Assembly: GCA_023414355.1 (NCBI GenBank)
Contig: JAEZOB010000020.1
Coordinates: 22,347 to 86,346 of the forward strand
DNA: 64,000 nt
From: Bacillota bacterium
GTDB lineage: Bacteria > Bacillota > Clostridia > Lachnospirales > Lachnospiraceae
Reading direction: 5' to 3'
Every line of letters starts with the position of its first letter. Positions within the stretch are counted from its first letter, which is position 1. The notes beneath the pieces are model-generated. The model searched no databases. It saw nothing but the letters and a program-made list of their open reading frames with translations, and had not been told where the DNA came from. Shown piece by piece: positions 8,452-17,391 of the stretch. The translations under genes and the position numbers were made by a program.

Positions 8452-10437
8452 ATGGAGTTTAAATTATCATCGGAGTATTCGCCGACCGGCGATCAGCCGG
8501 CGGCAATCAAGGCACTTGTGGAAGGATTTCGAAGTGGTAATCAGTGTGAGACACTGCTTGGTGTTACCGGCTCCGGTAAGACCTTTACGATGGCAAATGT
8601 GATCCAGCAGCTTCAGAAACCGACCCTGATCATCGCTCATAACAAGACTCTGGCCGCCCAGCTGTATGGCGAGTTCAAGGAGTTCTTTCCGGAGAATGCT
8701 GTAGAATACTTTGTCAGCTACTATGACTATTATCAGCCGGAGGCATATGTACCGTCTACGGACACTTATATAGAGAAGGATTCCTCCATCAATGATGAGA
8801 TTGATAAGCTAAGGCATTCGGCTACTGCTGCTTTATCTGAGCGGAAGGATGTCATCATCGTTGCCAGTGTATCCTGTATTTACGGCTTAGGAAGCCCGAT
8901 TGATTACCAGAACATGGTGATTTCTCTCAGACCGGGTATGATGAAGGACCGGGACGAGATATTGAAGAAGTTGATTGAGATACAATATGACCGAAATGAC
9001 ATGGATTTCAAGCGCGGTACCTTTCGTGTACGCGGAGATGTGGTTGAGGTCTTCCCGGCCTACTCGGGTGAGATGGCGATTCGCATAGAGTTCTTCGGTG
9101 ACGAGGTGGAACGCATACTGGAGATAGATACGCTGACAGGAGAGATCAAGGATAGCCTGGAGCACATCGCAATCTTCCCTGCCTCTCATTATGTCGTTGC
9201 TCCTGATAAGCTGGAGAAGGCAATTTATAATATTGAAGAGGAAATGATCGAACGTGTCAAATACTTCAAGAGCGAGGATAAGCTTCTCGAGGCCCAGAGG
9301 ATTTCTGAAAGGACGAACTTCGATATTGAGATGATGAGAGAGACAGGCTTTTGCTCCGGCATTGAGAATTATTCCAGACACTTGACCGGACTGGAACCGG
9401 GCTGTCCGCCCCATACCTTAATGGACTACTTCCCTGAGGATTTTCTGATCATCATAGATGAGTCCCATATCACTCTGCCTCAGGTCAGGGGGATGTATGC
9501 AGGTGACCGGTCCCGTAAGTCTACACTGGTAGATTTTGGATTCCGTCTACCCTCAGCCCTGGATAACAGACCGTTAAACTTCGAAGAATTTGAGAGCAAG
9601 ATCAGTCAGATCATGTTTGTATCTGCTACTCCTTCTGTATATGAGAGCGAGCACGAGCTGCTTCGGGTAGAGCAAGTGATTCGTCCCACCGGACTTTTGG
9701 ATCCTGAAGTGGATGTCAGACCGGTGACAGGTCAGATCGATGATCTGCTGGGTGAGATCAGAAAAGAGATTGCGAAAAAGTATAAAGTATTGGTTACCAC
9801 GTTAACGAAGAAGATGGCGGAGGATCTTACCACCTTCCTAAGGGAAGTCGGTATCCGTGTCAAATACCTCCATTCTGATATTGAGACCCTGGAGCGTGCT
9901 GAAATCATCCGTGATATGCGTATGGATCTATTTGATGTGCTTGTGGGTATTAATCTGCTTAGAGAAGGTCTGGATATTCCGGAAATCGGTCTGGTAGCTA
10001 TACTGGATGCAGATAAGGAAGGCTTCCTGCGTTCCGAGACATCACTAATACAGACCATCGGACGTGCAGCCCGTAATGCGGACGGGCATGTAATCATGTA
10101 TGCAGACCATATAACAGATTCGATGCGCAAGGCGATTACAGAGACCAATCGAAGAAGAAAGATACAGCAGGAATATAACGAAGCAAATGGTATCACACCG
10201 ACAACCATCAAGAAGAAGGTTCGGGACCTGATCAGTATATCGAAGAAGGCTGAGAAGAATCTGAATGATATGGAGAAGGATATGGAATCCATGTCACGTC
10301 AGGAGCTGGAAGAGCTGATCAAAACAGTCACCAAGCAGATGCACACCGCTGCTGCAGAGCTAAACTTCGAGCTGGCAGCACAGCTGCGTGATAAGATGGT
10401 CGAATTAAAGAAGCAACTACTCGAGCTGTCCAAGTAA
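8452..10437 (+). CDS. uvrB: excinuclease ABC subunit B
   Basis: The protein is 661 aa, full length. UvrB is the damage-verifying helicase-like subunit of nucleotide excision repair. Walker A GVTGSGKT is near residue 38, the beta-hairpin region YYDYYQPEAYVP near 92, the DESH Walker B near 337, helicase motifs V/VI (GINLLREGLD, QTIGRAARN) in the C-terminal half, and the UVR domain (ELNFELAAQLRDKM) at the end for UvrC contact. It is followed by uvrA. Its stop codon lies in the first unit of a 20-bp tandem array. Confidence 0.98.
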   Translation: MEFKLSSEYSPTGDQPAAIKALVEGFRSGNQCETLLGVTGSGKTFTMANVIQQLQKPTLIIAHNKTLAAQLYGEFKEFFPENAVEYFVSYYDYYQPEAYVPSTDTYIEKDSSINDEIDKLRHSATAALSERKDVIIVASVSCIYGLGSPIDYQNMVISLRPGMMKDRDEILKKLIEIQYDRNDMDFKRGTFRVRGDVVEVFPAYSGEMAIRIEFFGDEVERILEIDTLTGEIKDSLEHIAIFPASHYVVAPDKLEKAIYNIEEEMIERVKYFKSEDKLLEAQRISERTNFDIEMMRETGFCSGIENYSRHLTGLEPGCPPHTLMDYFPEDFLIIIDESHITLPQVRGMYAGDRSRKSTLVDFGFRLPSALDNRPLNFEEFESKISQIMFVSATPSVYESEHELLRVEQVIRPTGLLDPEVDVRPVTGQIDDLLGEIRKEIAKKYKVLVTTLTKKMAEDLTTFLREVGIRVKYLHSDIETLERAEIIRDMRMDLFDVLVGINLLREGLDIPEIGLVAILDADKEGFLRSETSLIQTIGRAARNADGHVIMYADHITDSMRKAITETNRRRKIQQEYNEANGITPTTIKKKVRDLISISKKAEKNLNDMEKDMESMSRQELEELIKTVTKQMHTAAAELNFELAAQLRDKMVELKKQLLELSK

Positions 10438-10572
10438 GGACAAGCTTAAGATAGTAAGGACAAGCTTAAGATAATGAGGCTAGGTTTGAGATAGTGAAGA
10501 CAAGCTTAAGACAATTAGGCTAAGTTTGAGATAGTGAGTATAAGCTTAAGACGGTAAGGATAAGCAAGGTTA
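10433..10572. repeat. 20-bp tandem array starting at the uvrB stop (7 units)
   Basis: Seven units of exactly 20 bp. The first, AGTAAGGACAAGCTTAAGAT at 10433-10452, contains the uvrB stop codon. The second is identical to it; later units diverge (CTAGGTTTGAG and ATAAGCTTAAG types) while keeping the length. Every unit contains several stop codons. This is the second case in the window of an array beginning inside a gene's last codons. Confidence 0.93.
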
Positions 10573-10585
10573 ATAGAAGGAAGTG

Positions 10586-10626
10586 CGGGGGCCTCTTTGC
10601 AGAGACCCCTTATCATAAAATGATAA
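10586..10626 (+). terminator. hairpins in the uvrB-uvrA spacer
   Basis: GGGG-CCTCT-TTGC-AGAG-ACCCC (10587-10609) forms a GC-rich stem with one mismatch, followed by a second small stem CTTATCA-TAAAA-TGATAAG. There is no run of T after the first, so it is a weak terminator or a leader structure of uvrA. Confidence 0.4.
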
Positions 10627-10647
10627 GAGTTATATATAGGAGAAGCT

Positions 10648-13500
10648 ATGTCTGAGAAAAAGAATTACATTAGAATCAGAGGTGCAAAGGAGAATAATCT
10701 GAAGGATATCAGCCTTGATATCCCCAGGGATCAGTTTGTTGTATTGACCGGTCTCAGCGGTTCCGGTAAGTCCTCCCTCGCCTTCGATACAATTTATGCA
10801 GAGGGACAGAGGAGGTATATGGAGTCGCTATCCTCGTATGCAAGACAGTTCCTTGGTCAGATGGAGAAACCAAATGTCGAGAGCATCGAAGGATTGCCGC
10901 CGGCTATTTCCATAGACCAGAAATCGACCAACCGTAATCCGCGTTCTACTGTAGGAACGGTTACGGAGATTTATGATTACTTCCGATTGCTTTATGCCCG
11001 TATAGGTATTCCTCATTGTCCGGAGTGTGGCAAAGAGATTAAGAAGCAGACGGTCGATCAGATGGTAGACGAGATTATGAGCCTTCCCCAGGGAACCAGG
11101 ATACAGCTTTTGGCTCCCGTTGTACGAGGACGGAAGGGTGAGCATGTGAAGCTGTTTGAGCAGGCAAAGAGAAGCGGTTATGCCAGAGTAAGGGTTGACG
11201 GCAGCCTGTATGAATTAACAGAAGAAATCAAGCTGGAGAAGAATAATAAACATAACATTGAAATTATTGTAGATCGTCTTGTTGTAAAAGAAGGAATTGA
11301 AAAGCGACTTACTGATTCTATTGAGAATGTCCTCAAGCTGGCAGAGGGATTGCTATATATCGATATCATAGATGGCGAGCAGCTTACCTTCAGCCAGAAT
11401 TTTGCATGTCCTGACTGTGGTATCAGTATCGATGAGATTGAACCGAGAATCTTCTCTTTTAATAACCCCTTCGGTGCCTGTCCGGAATGCCATGGTATCG
11501 GTGTAAAGATGGAGTTCTCGGAAGAGCTTCTGATCGCTGATCCAAGTAAAAGTATTATTGATGGTGCCGTTACTGCACCCGGGTGGCAATCTGTTACGGA
11601 TAAGGGGAGTTACTCCAGGTGTATTATGGAAGCGCTCGCGAAGGAGTATCATTTTGATCTGGAAACTCCTTATGAGAAGTTATCTGAGGAAGTACGCCAT
11701 ATGTTTATCTATGGTACGGACGGAAAGTCAGTGAAGGTACATTACCGCGGACAGCGCGGTGTCGGCGTCTATGACGTGGTCTTCGAAGGTCTGATTCGGA
11801 ATGTGGAACGTCGTTATCGGGAAACCGGTTCTGAATCAGCAAAGCAGGAATACGAAAGCTTTATGCTGACCACTCCCTGCAGCGAATGTAAAGGGAAGAG
11901 ATTGAAGAAGGAAGCGCTGGCTGTTACGGTTGGTGACAGGAATATCTCAGAAGTTACAGACTATTCGATCCGCGAGCTGGCTGTTTTTATGCGTGATCTT
12001 CAGCTAAACAGTATGCAATTAAAAATCGGAGAAATGGTTCTAAAGGAAATTAGAGCCCGAATCAATTTTCTGATCGATGTCGGCCTGGAATATCTAACCT
12101 TAGCCAGGGCAACAGGAAGCTTATCCGGAGGCGAATCTCAGCGTATCCGTCTGGCTACTCAGATCGGTTCCGGCCTTGTCGGAGTTGCATATATTCTGGA
12201 TGAGCCAAGTATCGGACTTCATCAGAGAGATAATGACAAGCTGTTAAAGACACTTAAGAATCTGAAGGATTTAGGAAATACTTTGATTGTGGTTGAACAT
12301 GATGAGGATACCATGTTCGCAGCAGATCATATCGTAGATATCGGACCCGGTGCAGGCGAGCACGGTGGAAGAGTGATTGCCGAAGGTACAGCCGAGGATA
12401 TTATGAAGGTGGAAGAATCCATCACAGGTGCTTATCTAAGCGGAAGACTTGTGATTCCTGTGCCGAAGAAGAGACGCAAACCTAACGGATATCTTTCCAT
12501 AATTGGAGCTACTGAGAACAATCTGAAGAAAATTAATGTAGACATTCCTCTGGGAATCATGACCTGTGTTACCGGTGTATCCGGTTCAGGTAAGAGCTCT
12601 TTGATCACAGAGATTCTATATAAGAGGCTTGCAAGAGATTTAAACCGTGCACGCACCATTCCCGGAAGGCACGAGAAGATGATTGGTATCGAGCAGCTGG
12701 ATAAGGTAATTGATATTGACCAGTCACCAATCGGAAGAACACCCAGGTCCAACCCTGCTACCTATACCGGAGTATTTGACCAGATCAGAGATCTGTTTGC
12801 TTCGACCCAGGATGCAAAGATGAGGGGTTACTCCAAAGGAAGATTCAGCTTCAATGTGAAGGGCGGACGTTGTGAGGCCTGCAACGGTGACGGAATTCTC
12901 AAAATTGAGATGAATTTCCTGCCGGATATCTATGTGCCCTGTGAGGTCTGCGGAGGTAAGCGTTATAATCGTGAGACGCTGGAGGTTCGGTATAAGGGCA
13001 AGAATATTTATGAGGTTCTCGATATGACCATTGAGGAAGCAGTTCATTTCTTTGAAAATGTTCCCTCTATTCGTAGAAAGATCGAGACGCTAAATGACGT
13101 AGGGTTATCCTACCTAAGACTGGGGCATCCGTCAACCTCGATGTCCGGTGGTGAAGCGCAGAGAATAAAGCTGGCCACTGAACTCAGTAAGCGCAGTACA
13201 GGCAAGACAATCTATATTCTGGATGAGCCCACAACAGGACTGCATTTTGCAGACGTTCATAAACTGATTGAAATACTCCGTAGATTCTCCGATTCAGGTA
13301 ATACTGTGGTAGTGATTGAGCACAATCTGGATGTGATAAAAACTGCGGACTATATCATTGATATCGGCCCGGAGGGTGGAGACAAGGGTGGTACCGTGAT
13401 TGCCAAGGGTACACCGGAAGAGATTGCGAAAAACCCGAAATCCTACACCGGACAATATGTAAAAAAGTATCTCGAGCTGGGCAAGAAGGATAAGAAGTAA
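10648..13500 (+). CDS. uvrA: excinuclease ABC subunit A
   Basis: The protein is 950 aa with the full UvrA layout: Walker A GLSGSGKSS near residue 31, zinc modules CPECGKE near 119 and CPDCG/CPECHGIG near 252-282, first ABC signature SGGESQRIRLATQ near 493, second Walker A GVSGSGKSS near 647, zinc module CEACNGDG...CEVCGGKRYN near 744-771, and second signature SGGEAQRIKLA. It recognises DNA damage and loads UvrB. The ATG follows TATAGGAGAAGCT. Its last codons and stop form the first unit of a 14-bp array. Confidence 0.98.
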   Translation: MSEKKNYIRIRGAKENNLKDISLDIPRDQFVVLTGLSGSGKSSLAFDTIYAEGQRRYMESLSSYARQFLGQMEKPNVESIEGLPPAISIDQKSTNRNPRSTVGTVTEIYDYFRLLYARIGIPHCPECGKEIKKQTVDQMVDEIMSLPQGTRIQLLAPVVRGRKGEHVKLFEQAKRSGYARVRVDGSLYELTEEIKLEKNNKHNIEIIVDRLVVKEGIEKRLTDSIENVLKLAEGLLYIDIIDGEQLTFSQNFACPDCGISIDEIEPRIFSFNNPFGACPECHGIGVKMEFSEELLIADPSKSIIDGAVTAPGWQSVTDKGSYSRCIMEALAKEYHFDLETPYEKLSEEVRHMFIYGTDGKSVKVHYRGQRGVGVYDVVFEGLIRNVERRYRETGSESAKQEYESFMLTTPCSECKGKRLKKEALAVTVGDRNISEVTDYSIRELAVFMRDLQLNSMQLKIGEMVLKEIRARINFLIDVGLEYLTLARATGSLSGGESQRIRLATQIGSGLVGVAYILDEPSIGLHQRDNDKLLKTLKNLKDLGNTLIVVEHDEDTMFAADHIVDIGPGAGEHGGRVIAEGTAEDIMKVEESITGAYLSGRLVIPVPKKRRKPNGYLSIIGATENNLKKINVDIPLGIMTCVTGVSGSGKSSLITEILYKRLARDLNRARTIPGRHEKMIGIEQLDKVIDIDQSPIGRTPRSNPATYTGVFDQIRDLFASTQDAKMRGYSKGRFSFNVKGGRCEACNGDGILKIEMNFLPDIYVPCEVCGGKRYNRETLEVRYKGKNIYEVLDMTIEEAVHFFENVPSIRRKIETLNDVGLSYLRLGHPSTSMSGGEAQRIKLATELSKRSTGKTIYILDEPTTGLHFADVHKLIEILRRFSDSGNTVVVIEHNLDVIKTADYIIDIGPEGGDKGGTVIAKGTPEEIAKNPKSYTGQYVKKYLELGKKDKK

Positions 13501-13612
13501 AGGATAAGATGTAAAAGATATGTTATATAAGATAAGTTATGTAAGATAAGTTGTAATAGGTAAGCTATACGAGGTAAGTTTTAAGAGATAAGCGATAGAC
13601 GATAAGTTATAA
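13487..13612. repeat. 14-bp tandem array starting in the last uvrA codons (9 units)
   Basis: Nine units of 13-15 bp. The first, AGGATAAGAAGTAA (13487-13500), is the coding end of uvrA including the stop; the next is AGGATAAGATGTAAA, and the following units drift to AGATAAGTTATGTA and AGGTAAGCTATACG. The unit length is not a multiple of three, so stop codons fall in every frame within a few units. Confidence 0.9.
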
Positions 13613-13629
13613 ATGTAATATAGTTTGCT

Positions 13630-13745
13630 AAAATGTCAAAAGTACCGCAGGTGCTTTGCTGATACAGTATACCGATAGATAAGCTCGCTTGTCTATCGGT
13701 ATACTGTATCAGCAAAAGAAGTGCGCAGCACCTTTTGACATTTTA
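13630..13745. repeat. palindromic element, copy 2
   Basis: AAAATGTCAAAAG at the left pairs exactly with CTTTTGACATTTT at the right. Inside, about 24 bases beginning TTGCTGATACAGTATACC pair exactly with their reverse complement across a short AAGCTCGC loop. The ends and the GTACCGCAGGTGC/GTGCGCAGCACC sub-stems match the element at 1248-1356. The inner stem here is far more perfect than in copy 1, as expected for a fold-back element or a selected RNA structure. Confidence 0.8.
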
Positions 13746-13866
13746 TCATTTTGCATTAAAAGTTCACATAATGTATGTGCGGCTTACATTTTACTAGAAA
13801 TCAGATAGTGAGAAAACAACCTCCGGAATGCAGATCAGCCGGGGCTTATAGATGGGAGGATATCAG

Positions 13867-14451
13867 ATGGAGAACAGCTTTTATGCAATGATTTCCAGGA
13901 TGAAGTATATTGAGCGCTGGGCATTAATGAGAAATTCAACTTCTGAAAATATCAGTGAGCATTCGCTGGAGGTAAGTATACTTGCGCATTCTCTGGCGAT
14001 TATCAGCAACGAACGTCTTGGTGGAAGTTTAAACGCGGAGAAAGCCGCTCTGATCGGAATTTATCATGATGCTACAGAGATTATTACCGGTGATATGCCA
14101 ACACCCATCAAGTATTTCAACGAGAATATCCAGGGTGCCTTTAAGGCGGTCGAGCATGCGGCTGCCAAGCGGCTGCTTCTGATGCTTCCCGAGGATATCA
14201 GAAAAAGCTATGAAGGGATATTCTTTCCTGAAGAAGGGGAAGAATACCTCTGGAAGCTGGTGAAGGCAGCGGATAAGCTATCTGCATTGATCAAATGCAT
14301 CGAAGAGCGGAAGGCTGGCAATTCAGAGTTCGTCAGTGCAGAAAAATCACTTCGTGAGATATTAATCTCTATGAAATTACGAGAGGTAGATATTTTTATG
14401 CAGGATTTTCTACCGGCATATGACAGGACACTGGACGAACTGAATGGATAA
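13867..14451 (+). CDS. HD-domain 5'-deoxynucleotidase (YfbR-like)
   Basis: A 194-aa HD-superfamily phosphohydrolase. NISEHSLEVSILAH supplies the first metal histidine, IYHDATEIITGDMPTPIK the HD pair, and a C-terminal KAADKLSALIKC the last aspartate. E. coli YfbR dephosphorylates deoxyribonucleoside 5'-monophosphates. I start at the ATG at 13867, which follows GGGAGG by 8 bases; a frame-matched ATG 15 bases upstream would place that site inside the gene. An aldo/keto reductase gene follows after 51 bases. Confidence 0.88.
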   Translation: MENSFYAMISRMKYIERWALMRNSTSENISEHSLEVSILAHSLAIISNERLGGSLNAEKAALIGIYHDATEIITGDMPTPIKYFNENIQGAFKAVEHAAAKRLLLMLPEDIRKSYEGIFFPEEGEEYLWKLVKAADKLSALIKCIEERKAGNSEFVSAEKSLREILISMKLREVDIFMQDFLPAYDRTLDELNG

Positions 14452-14502
14452 TCCGAAAGGAGCAGATTTAGGAAGGGAGAGCGCAGACGAGGGTCTGTCG
14501 CA

Positions 14503-15432
14503 ATGAATGTTATGAAATATATTACACCGGAACATTCAGACCGCAAGGTTTCTAATATTATCATGGGTTGTATGAGAATCAACAGCCTATCTGAAAAGGA
14601 ATTGAACGTTCTGTTTCATACAGCGCTAGAGGAGGGTGTTAATTTCTTTGATCATGCAGATATTTACGGTGGTGGAGAATGTGAGCGTCATTTTGCGAAA
14701 GCTGTCGGAATGAATGCTACGCTCCGCGAGAAGCTGATCTTACAGAGCAAATGTGGAATTCGTAAGGGCTTTTTTGATTTCTCAAGAGAGCATATTCTAA
14801 ATAGTGTGGATGGAATACTCGAACGACTGCAGACGGATTATCTTGATTTTTTACTGTTGCACAGACCGGATACTCTGATGGAACCGGAGGAAGTGGCAGA
14901 AGCCTTTCAAATCTTATTGAACCAGGGAAAGGTTAGGCAGTTTGGTGTATCCAATTTTAATCCTATGCAGATGGAGCTGTTGCAGAAGTATTTCTCTGAA
15001 CCTCTTGTATTTAACCAGTTACAGTTCAGTCTGGCGCATACACCGATGATTGACAGCGGATTGACGGCCAATATGCATACACCGCAAAGCGTTAACTATG
15101 AAGGCAATGTGTTGGAATATTGCCGGCTGAACGGTATCACGATCCAAGCCTGGTCACCTTTTCAGAAGGGCTTTTTCGAAGGCCCTTTCCTGGGGGATAC
15201 CTCACAGTATGCCAAGTTAAATGAAGTGATTCATCATATCGCTTTAAAATACGGAGTAACCGACACAGCAGTTGCGGTTGGCTGGATTACAAGACATCCG
15301 GCAAATATTCAGGTGATCCTTGGAACCACGAACGTAACGCGGCTGAAGGAAGCGTGCAAAGGTTCCAACCTACCGTTAACAAGAGAAGAATGGTATGAAT
15401 TATATAAAGCAGCGGGGAATATTCTGCCGTAA
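14503..15432 (+). CDS. aldo/keto reductase (YdhF-like)
   Basis: The protein is about 309 aa with an NADPH-dependent (beta/alpha)8 reductase fold. The catalytic tetrad is visible: Asp and Tyr in NFFDHADIYGGG, Lys in LILQSKCGI, His in LLLHRPDT. QAWSPFQKGFFEGPF and TTNVTRLKEAC are typical of the YdhF branch. A paralogue with the same motifs starts at 63099. An internal ATG three codons in (14512) aligns better with that paralogue's start; neither has a strong ribosome binding site. The substrate cannot be read from the sequence. Confidence 0.9.
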   Translation: MNVMKYITPEHSDRKVSNIIMGCMRINSLSEKELNVLFHTALEEGVNFFDHADIYGGGECERHFAKAVGMNATLREKLILQSKCGIRKGFFDFSREHILNSVDGILERLQTDYLDFLLLHRPDTLMEPEEVAEAFQILLNQGKVRQFGVSNFNPMQMELLQKYFSEPLVFNQLQFSLAHTPMIDSGLTANMHTPQSVNYEGNVLEYCRLNGITIQAWSPFQKGFFEGPFLGDTSQYAKLNEVIHHIALKYGVTDTAVAVGWITRHPANIQVILGTTNVTRLKEACKGSNLPLTREEWYELYKAAGNILP

Positions 15433-15573
15433 ATAAAACGCAACCTGTGGTTGACAAAATGTATCTATGACTTGATAGAAACCTGAGGGAACCTAAGGTA
15501 TCCTTATCTTTGTAACTGGATTTCCTTCGAATATTAGAAGGAGCCTCTATGATAAGAAGGGAGAAACTGATCG

Positions 15574-16251
15574 ATGAAATTCGAAGAAAAGATAGTACAA
15601 ATCAGAAAAGAAAAGGGCTTATCTCAGGAGGAGCTGGCAGAAACCCTTGGAGTATCAAGACAGGCTGTAGCAAAATGGGAGTCCGGTGCAAGCTATCCTG
15701 AGGTGGATAAGTTGATTGCTATCTGCAATCTTTTTCAAATCAGTATCGATAGTCTTCTGAGGGTGGAGGAAAGACAATGCAGCTCCTATCGCCCGAAAGG
15801 TAAGAGGGAAATGACGGAACCCATGGTTGCTTTCTTGTGTAAGGCGAAGAAGGAATGCTATGCCGGTGAGGGAAATAAGACGGATTCTTCGAGACCGGAA
15901 TCCATGGATTATCGATATAGAGAAGGCGAATATACTTATCTGGATTCTTATTTCGGCGGTGAGAAATTCATCGGTGAAGAGGTCCTATATGTGAAGGATT
16001 CTCCAATCTGGTCGATGAATTACTCCGGTAGGAATTTAGGCGAAGATTTTTCCGGTAACTTTTTGAAGGAAGCACTGCTTCATGTATCGGAGGAATATCC
16101 ATTCCGTGGACCTCTTGTATATAAGAGCGGTGATTATTCCTATCATTGTAAGATAGATGGAGATGTGGAATGGTTTCAGGGCTATGAGGAAATGTTTTTA
16201 CTCGAGAGAAGGGTATATGAGTGTTATTTCCACGGTGGAATGATTAAATAG
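15574..16251 (+). CDS. XRE-family regulator with C-terminal DUF5680
   Basis: The protein is 225 aa. Residues 1-65 are a Cro/CI helix-turn-helix (SQEELAETLGVSRQAVAKWE). After a linker, residues 100-225 (GEYTYLDSYFGGEKFIGEE, then YSGRNLGEDF and EWFQGYEEMFL) match DUF5680, a domain often fused to XRE heads in Firmicutes and thought to sense a ligand. The next gene starts 22 bases downstream and is probably co-transcribed, making it the likely partner or target. Confidence 0.85.
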   Translation: MKFEEKIVQIRKEKGLSQEELAETLGVSRQAVAKWESGASYPEVDKLIAICNLFQISIDSLLRVEERQCSSYRPKGKREMTEPMVAFLCKAKKECYAGEGNKTDSSRPESMDYRYREGEYTYLDSYFGGEKFIGEEVLYVKDSPIWSMNYSGRNLGEDFSGNFLKEALLHVSEEYPFRGPLVYKSGDYSYHCKIDGDVEWFQGYEEMFLLERRVYECYFHGGMIK

Positions 16252-16273
16252 TACAAAACACAGGAGGAAGCAG

Positions 16274-16996
16274 ATGATTACAATTGATGGTAAATGGATA
16301 CCGGAAGGGCTGGATCCAAACGATCCTCAGAGAATAAAGACAAGTGATGAATTATCTGAATTGATTGATGAAATCGGTTTTTTGCCCTTATTCAAGAATA
16401 GTGTTCCAGGCTTCTCTGTCGAAGAGCGGGCAGGTAGCGGTGGCTGGTGGAGTGGCAGTCCGACTGAGGATCCTTGGGAATGGCGTGAGGTAATCGCCGG
16501 TGAAGGTCACATCGCCTATGGCAAATTATTCGGCAATCGTGCCGGGTTTATCTCAAGAGAATGGTATCCAATCTTTGCTTCCTATCGAAGAGACGGCTAC
16601 GACTTTGACAGTAGATATGAGGATGGTATGGCTAGTTATCGTGCCAAGAAGATCATGGATGTCATGAATTTGTGCGAGGTAATTCCTTCCAATGAGCTTA
16701 AAGCGGCTGCGGGTTTTACGAAAGGCGGAGAAAAGGGATTTGAAGGTGTTTTATCCCAGCTGCAGATGCAGACCTATCTTACAGTAAGGAGCTTCCGTCG
16801 TAGGACGAATAAAAAGAATGAAGAATATGGATGGTCAGTAGCCAATTATTGTATCAGTGAGAGACTATTTGGAGAGGATTATGTCCGTTCTGCCTACAGC
16901 ATGACTCCTCAGGAAGCAAAACAAAAGATCCTTCTGAGAGTAAAGGAGTATCTGCATGTAGAAGAAATTTCAGAAATAGAGAAGGTAATTAGATAG
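16274..16996 (+). CDS. AlkZ-related family protein
   Basis: A 240-aa soluble protein. SGGWWSGSPTEDPWEWREVIA near residues 56-76 and GYDFDSRYEDGMA near 113 are characteristic of a clostridial family named AlkZ-related, from distant similarity to winged-helix DNA glycosylases of the AlkZ/YcaQ type. No catalytic residue can be assigned from sequence alone, so a DNA-repair role is uncertain. CAGGAGGAAG gives a strong ribosome binding site. Its last codons (EKVIR and stop) form the first unit of a 17-bp array. Confidence 0.7.
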   Translation: MITIDGKWIPEGLDPNDPQRIKTSDELSELIDEIGFLPLFKNSVPGFSVEERAGSGGWWSGSPTEDPWEWREVIAGEGHIAYGKLFGNRAGFISREWYPIFASYRRDGYDFDSRYEDGMASYRAKKIMDVMNLCEVIPSNELKAAAGFTKGGEKGFEGVLSQLQMQTYLTVRSFRRRTNKKNEEYGWSVANYCISERLFGEDYVRSAYSMTPQEAKQKILLRVKEYLHVEEISEIEKVIR

Positions 16997-17068
16997 AGAA
17001 GATTATAAGACAGAGATGATTATAAGACAGAGAAGATTATAAGATAAAAAGATTATAAAATAGAGAAG
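16981..17068. repeat. 17-bp tandem array starting in the last codons of the AlkZ-related gene
   Basis: Five units: GAAGGTAATTAGATAGA (gene end with TAG stop), then GAAGATTATAAGACAGA, GATGATTATAAGACAGA, GAAGATTATAAGATAAA and a 16-base copy, ending GAAG. Same arrangement as after galE, uvrB and uvrA but with an unrelated unit. Confidence 0.88.
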
Positions 17069-17391
17069 TGATGTGCTCCCAAATAGTTACACTTTGTGGT
17101 GGAGTGGATTTTTAGGTCTGACTTGTGGGGACAGTGCAATGCTTAAAGATAAGAGATTCTATTTTAGTTGCTTTAAATCAGAAAATTCTTAAGATTACCT
17201 TAATTTGCATGTTAAAAACTGTTAATCCCTTGCGATATATGCCGATAAATATTATAATTAATATATTAATCAGGGTATCAAAGAACAGATTGGCATTTGA
17301 ATCACGAATAATACGTTAATCGGGAGATATTTGGTAATTCAAAATTCCTTTATACGTATCAGGATAGTAAATATGGAAGGGGTAATCAAGG
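17069..17391. other. AT-rich spacer, no gene supported
   Basis: About 320 bases between the 17-bp array and the secreted-protein gene. It is AT-rich and contains one short open frame (17125-17319) that lacks a ribosome binding site and resembles no protein. AAGGGG at the right end is the ribosome binding site of the next gene. I see no riboswitch or strong hairpin. Confidence 0.5.

Noticed and set aside
17125..17319. 64-codon reading frame
   Set aside because: AT-rich, no ribosome binding site, no protein-like composition.
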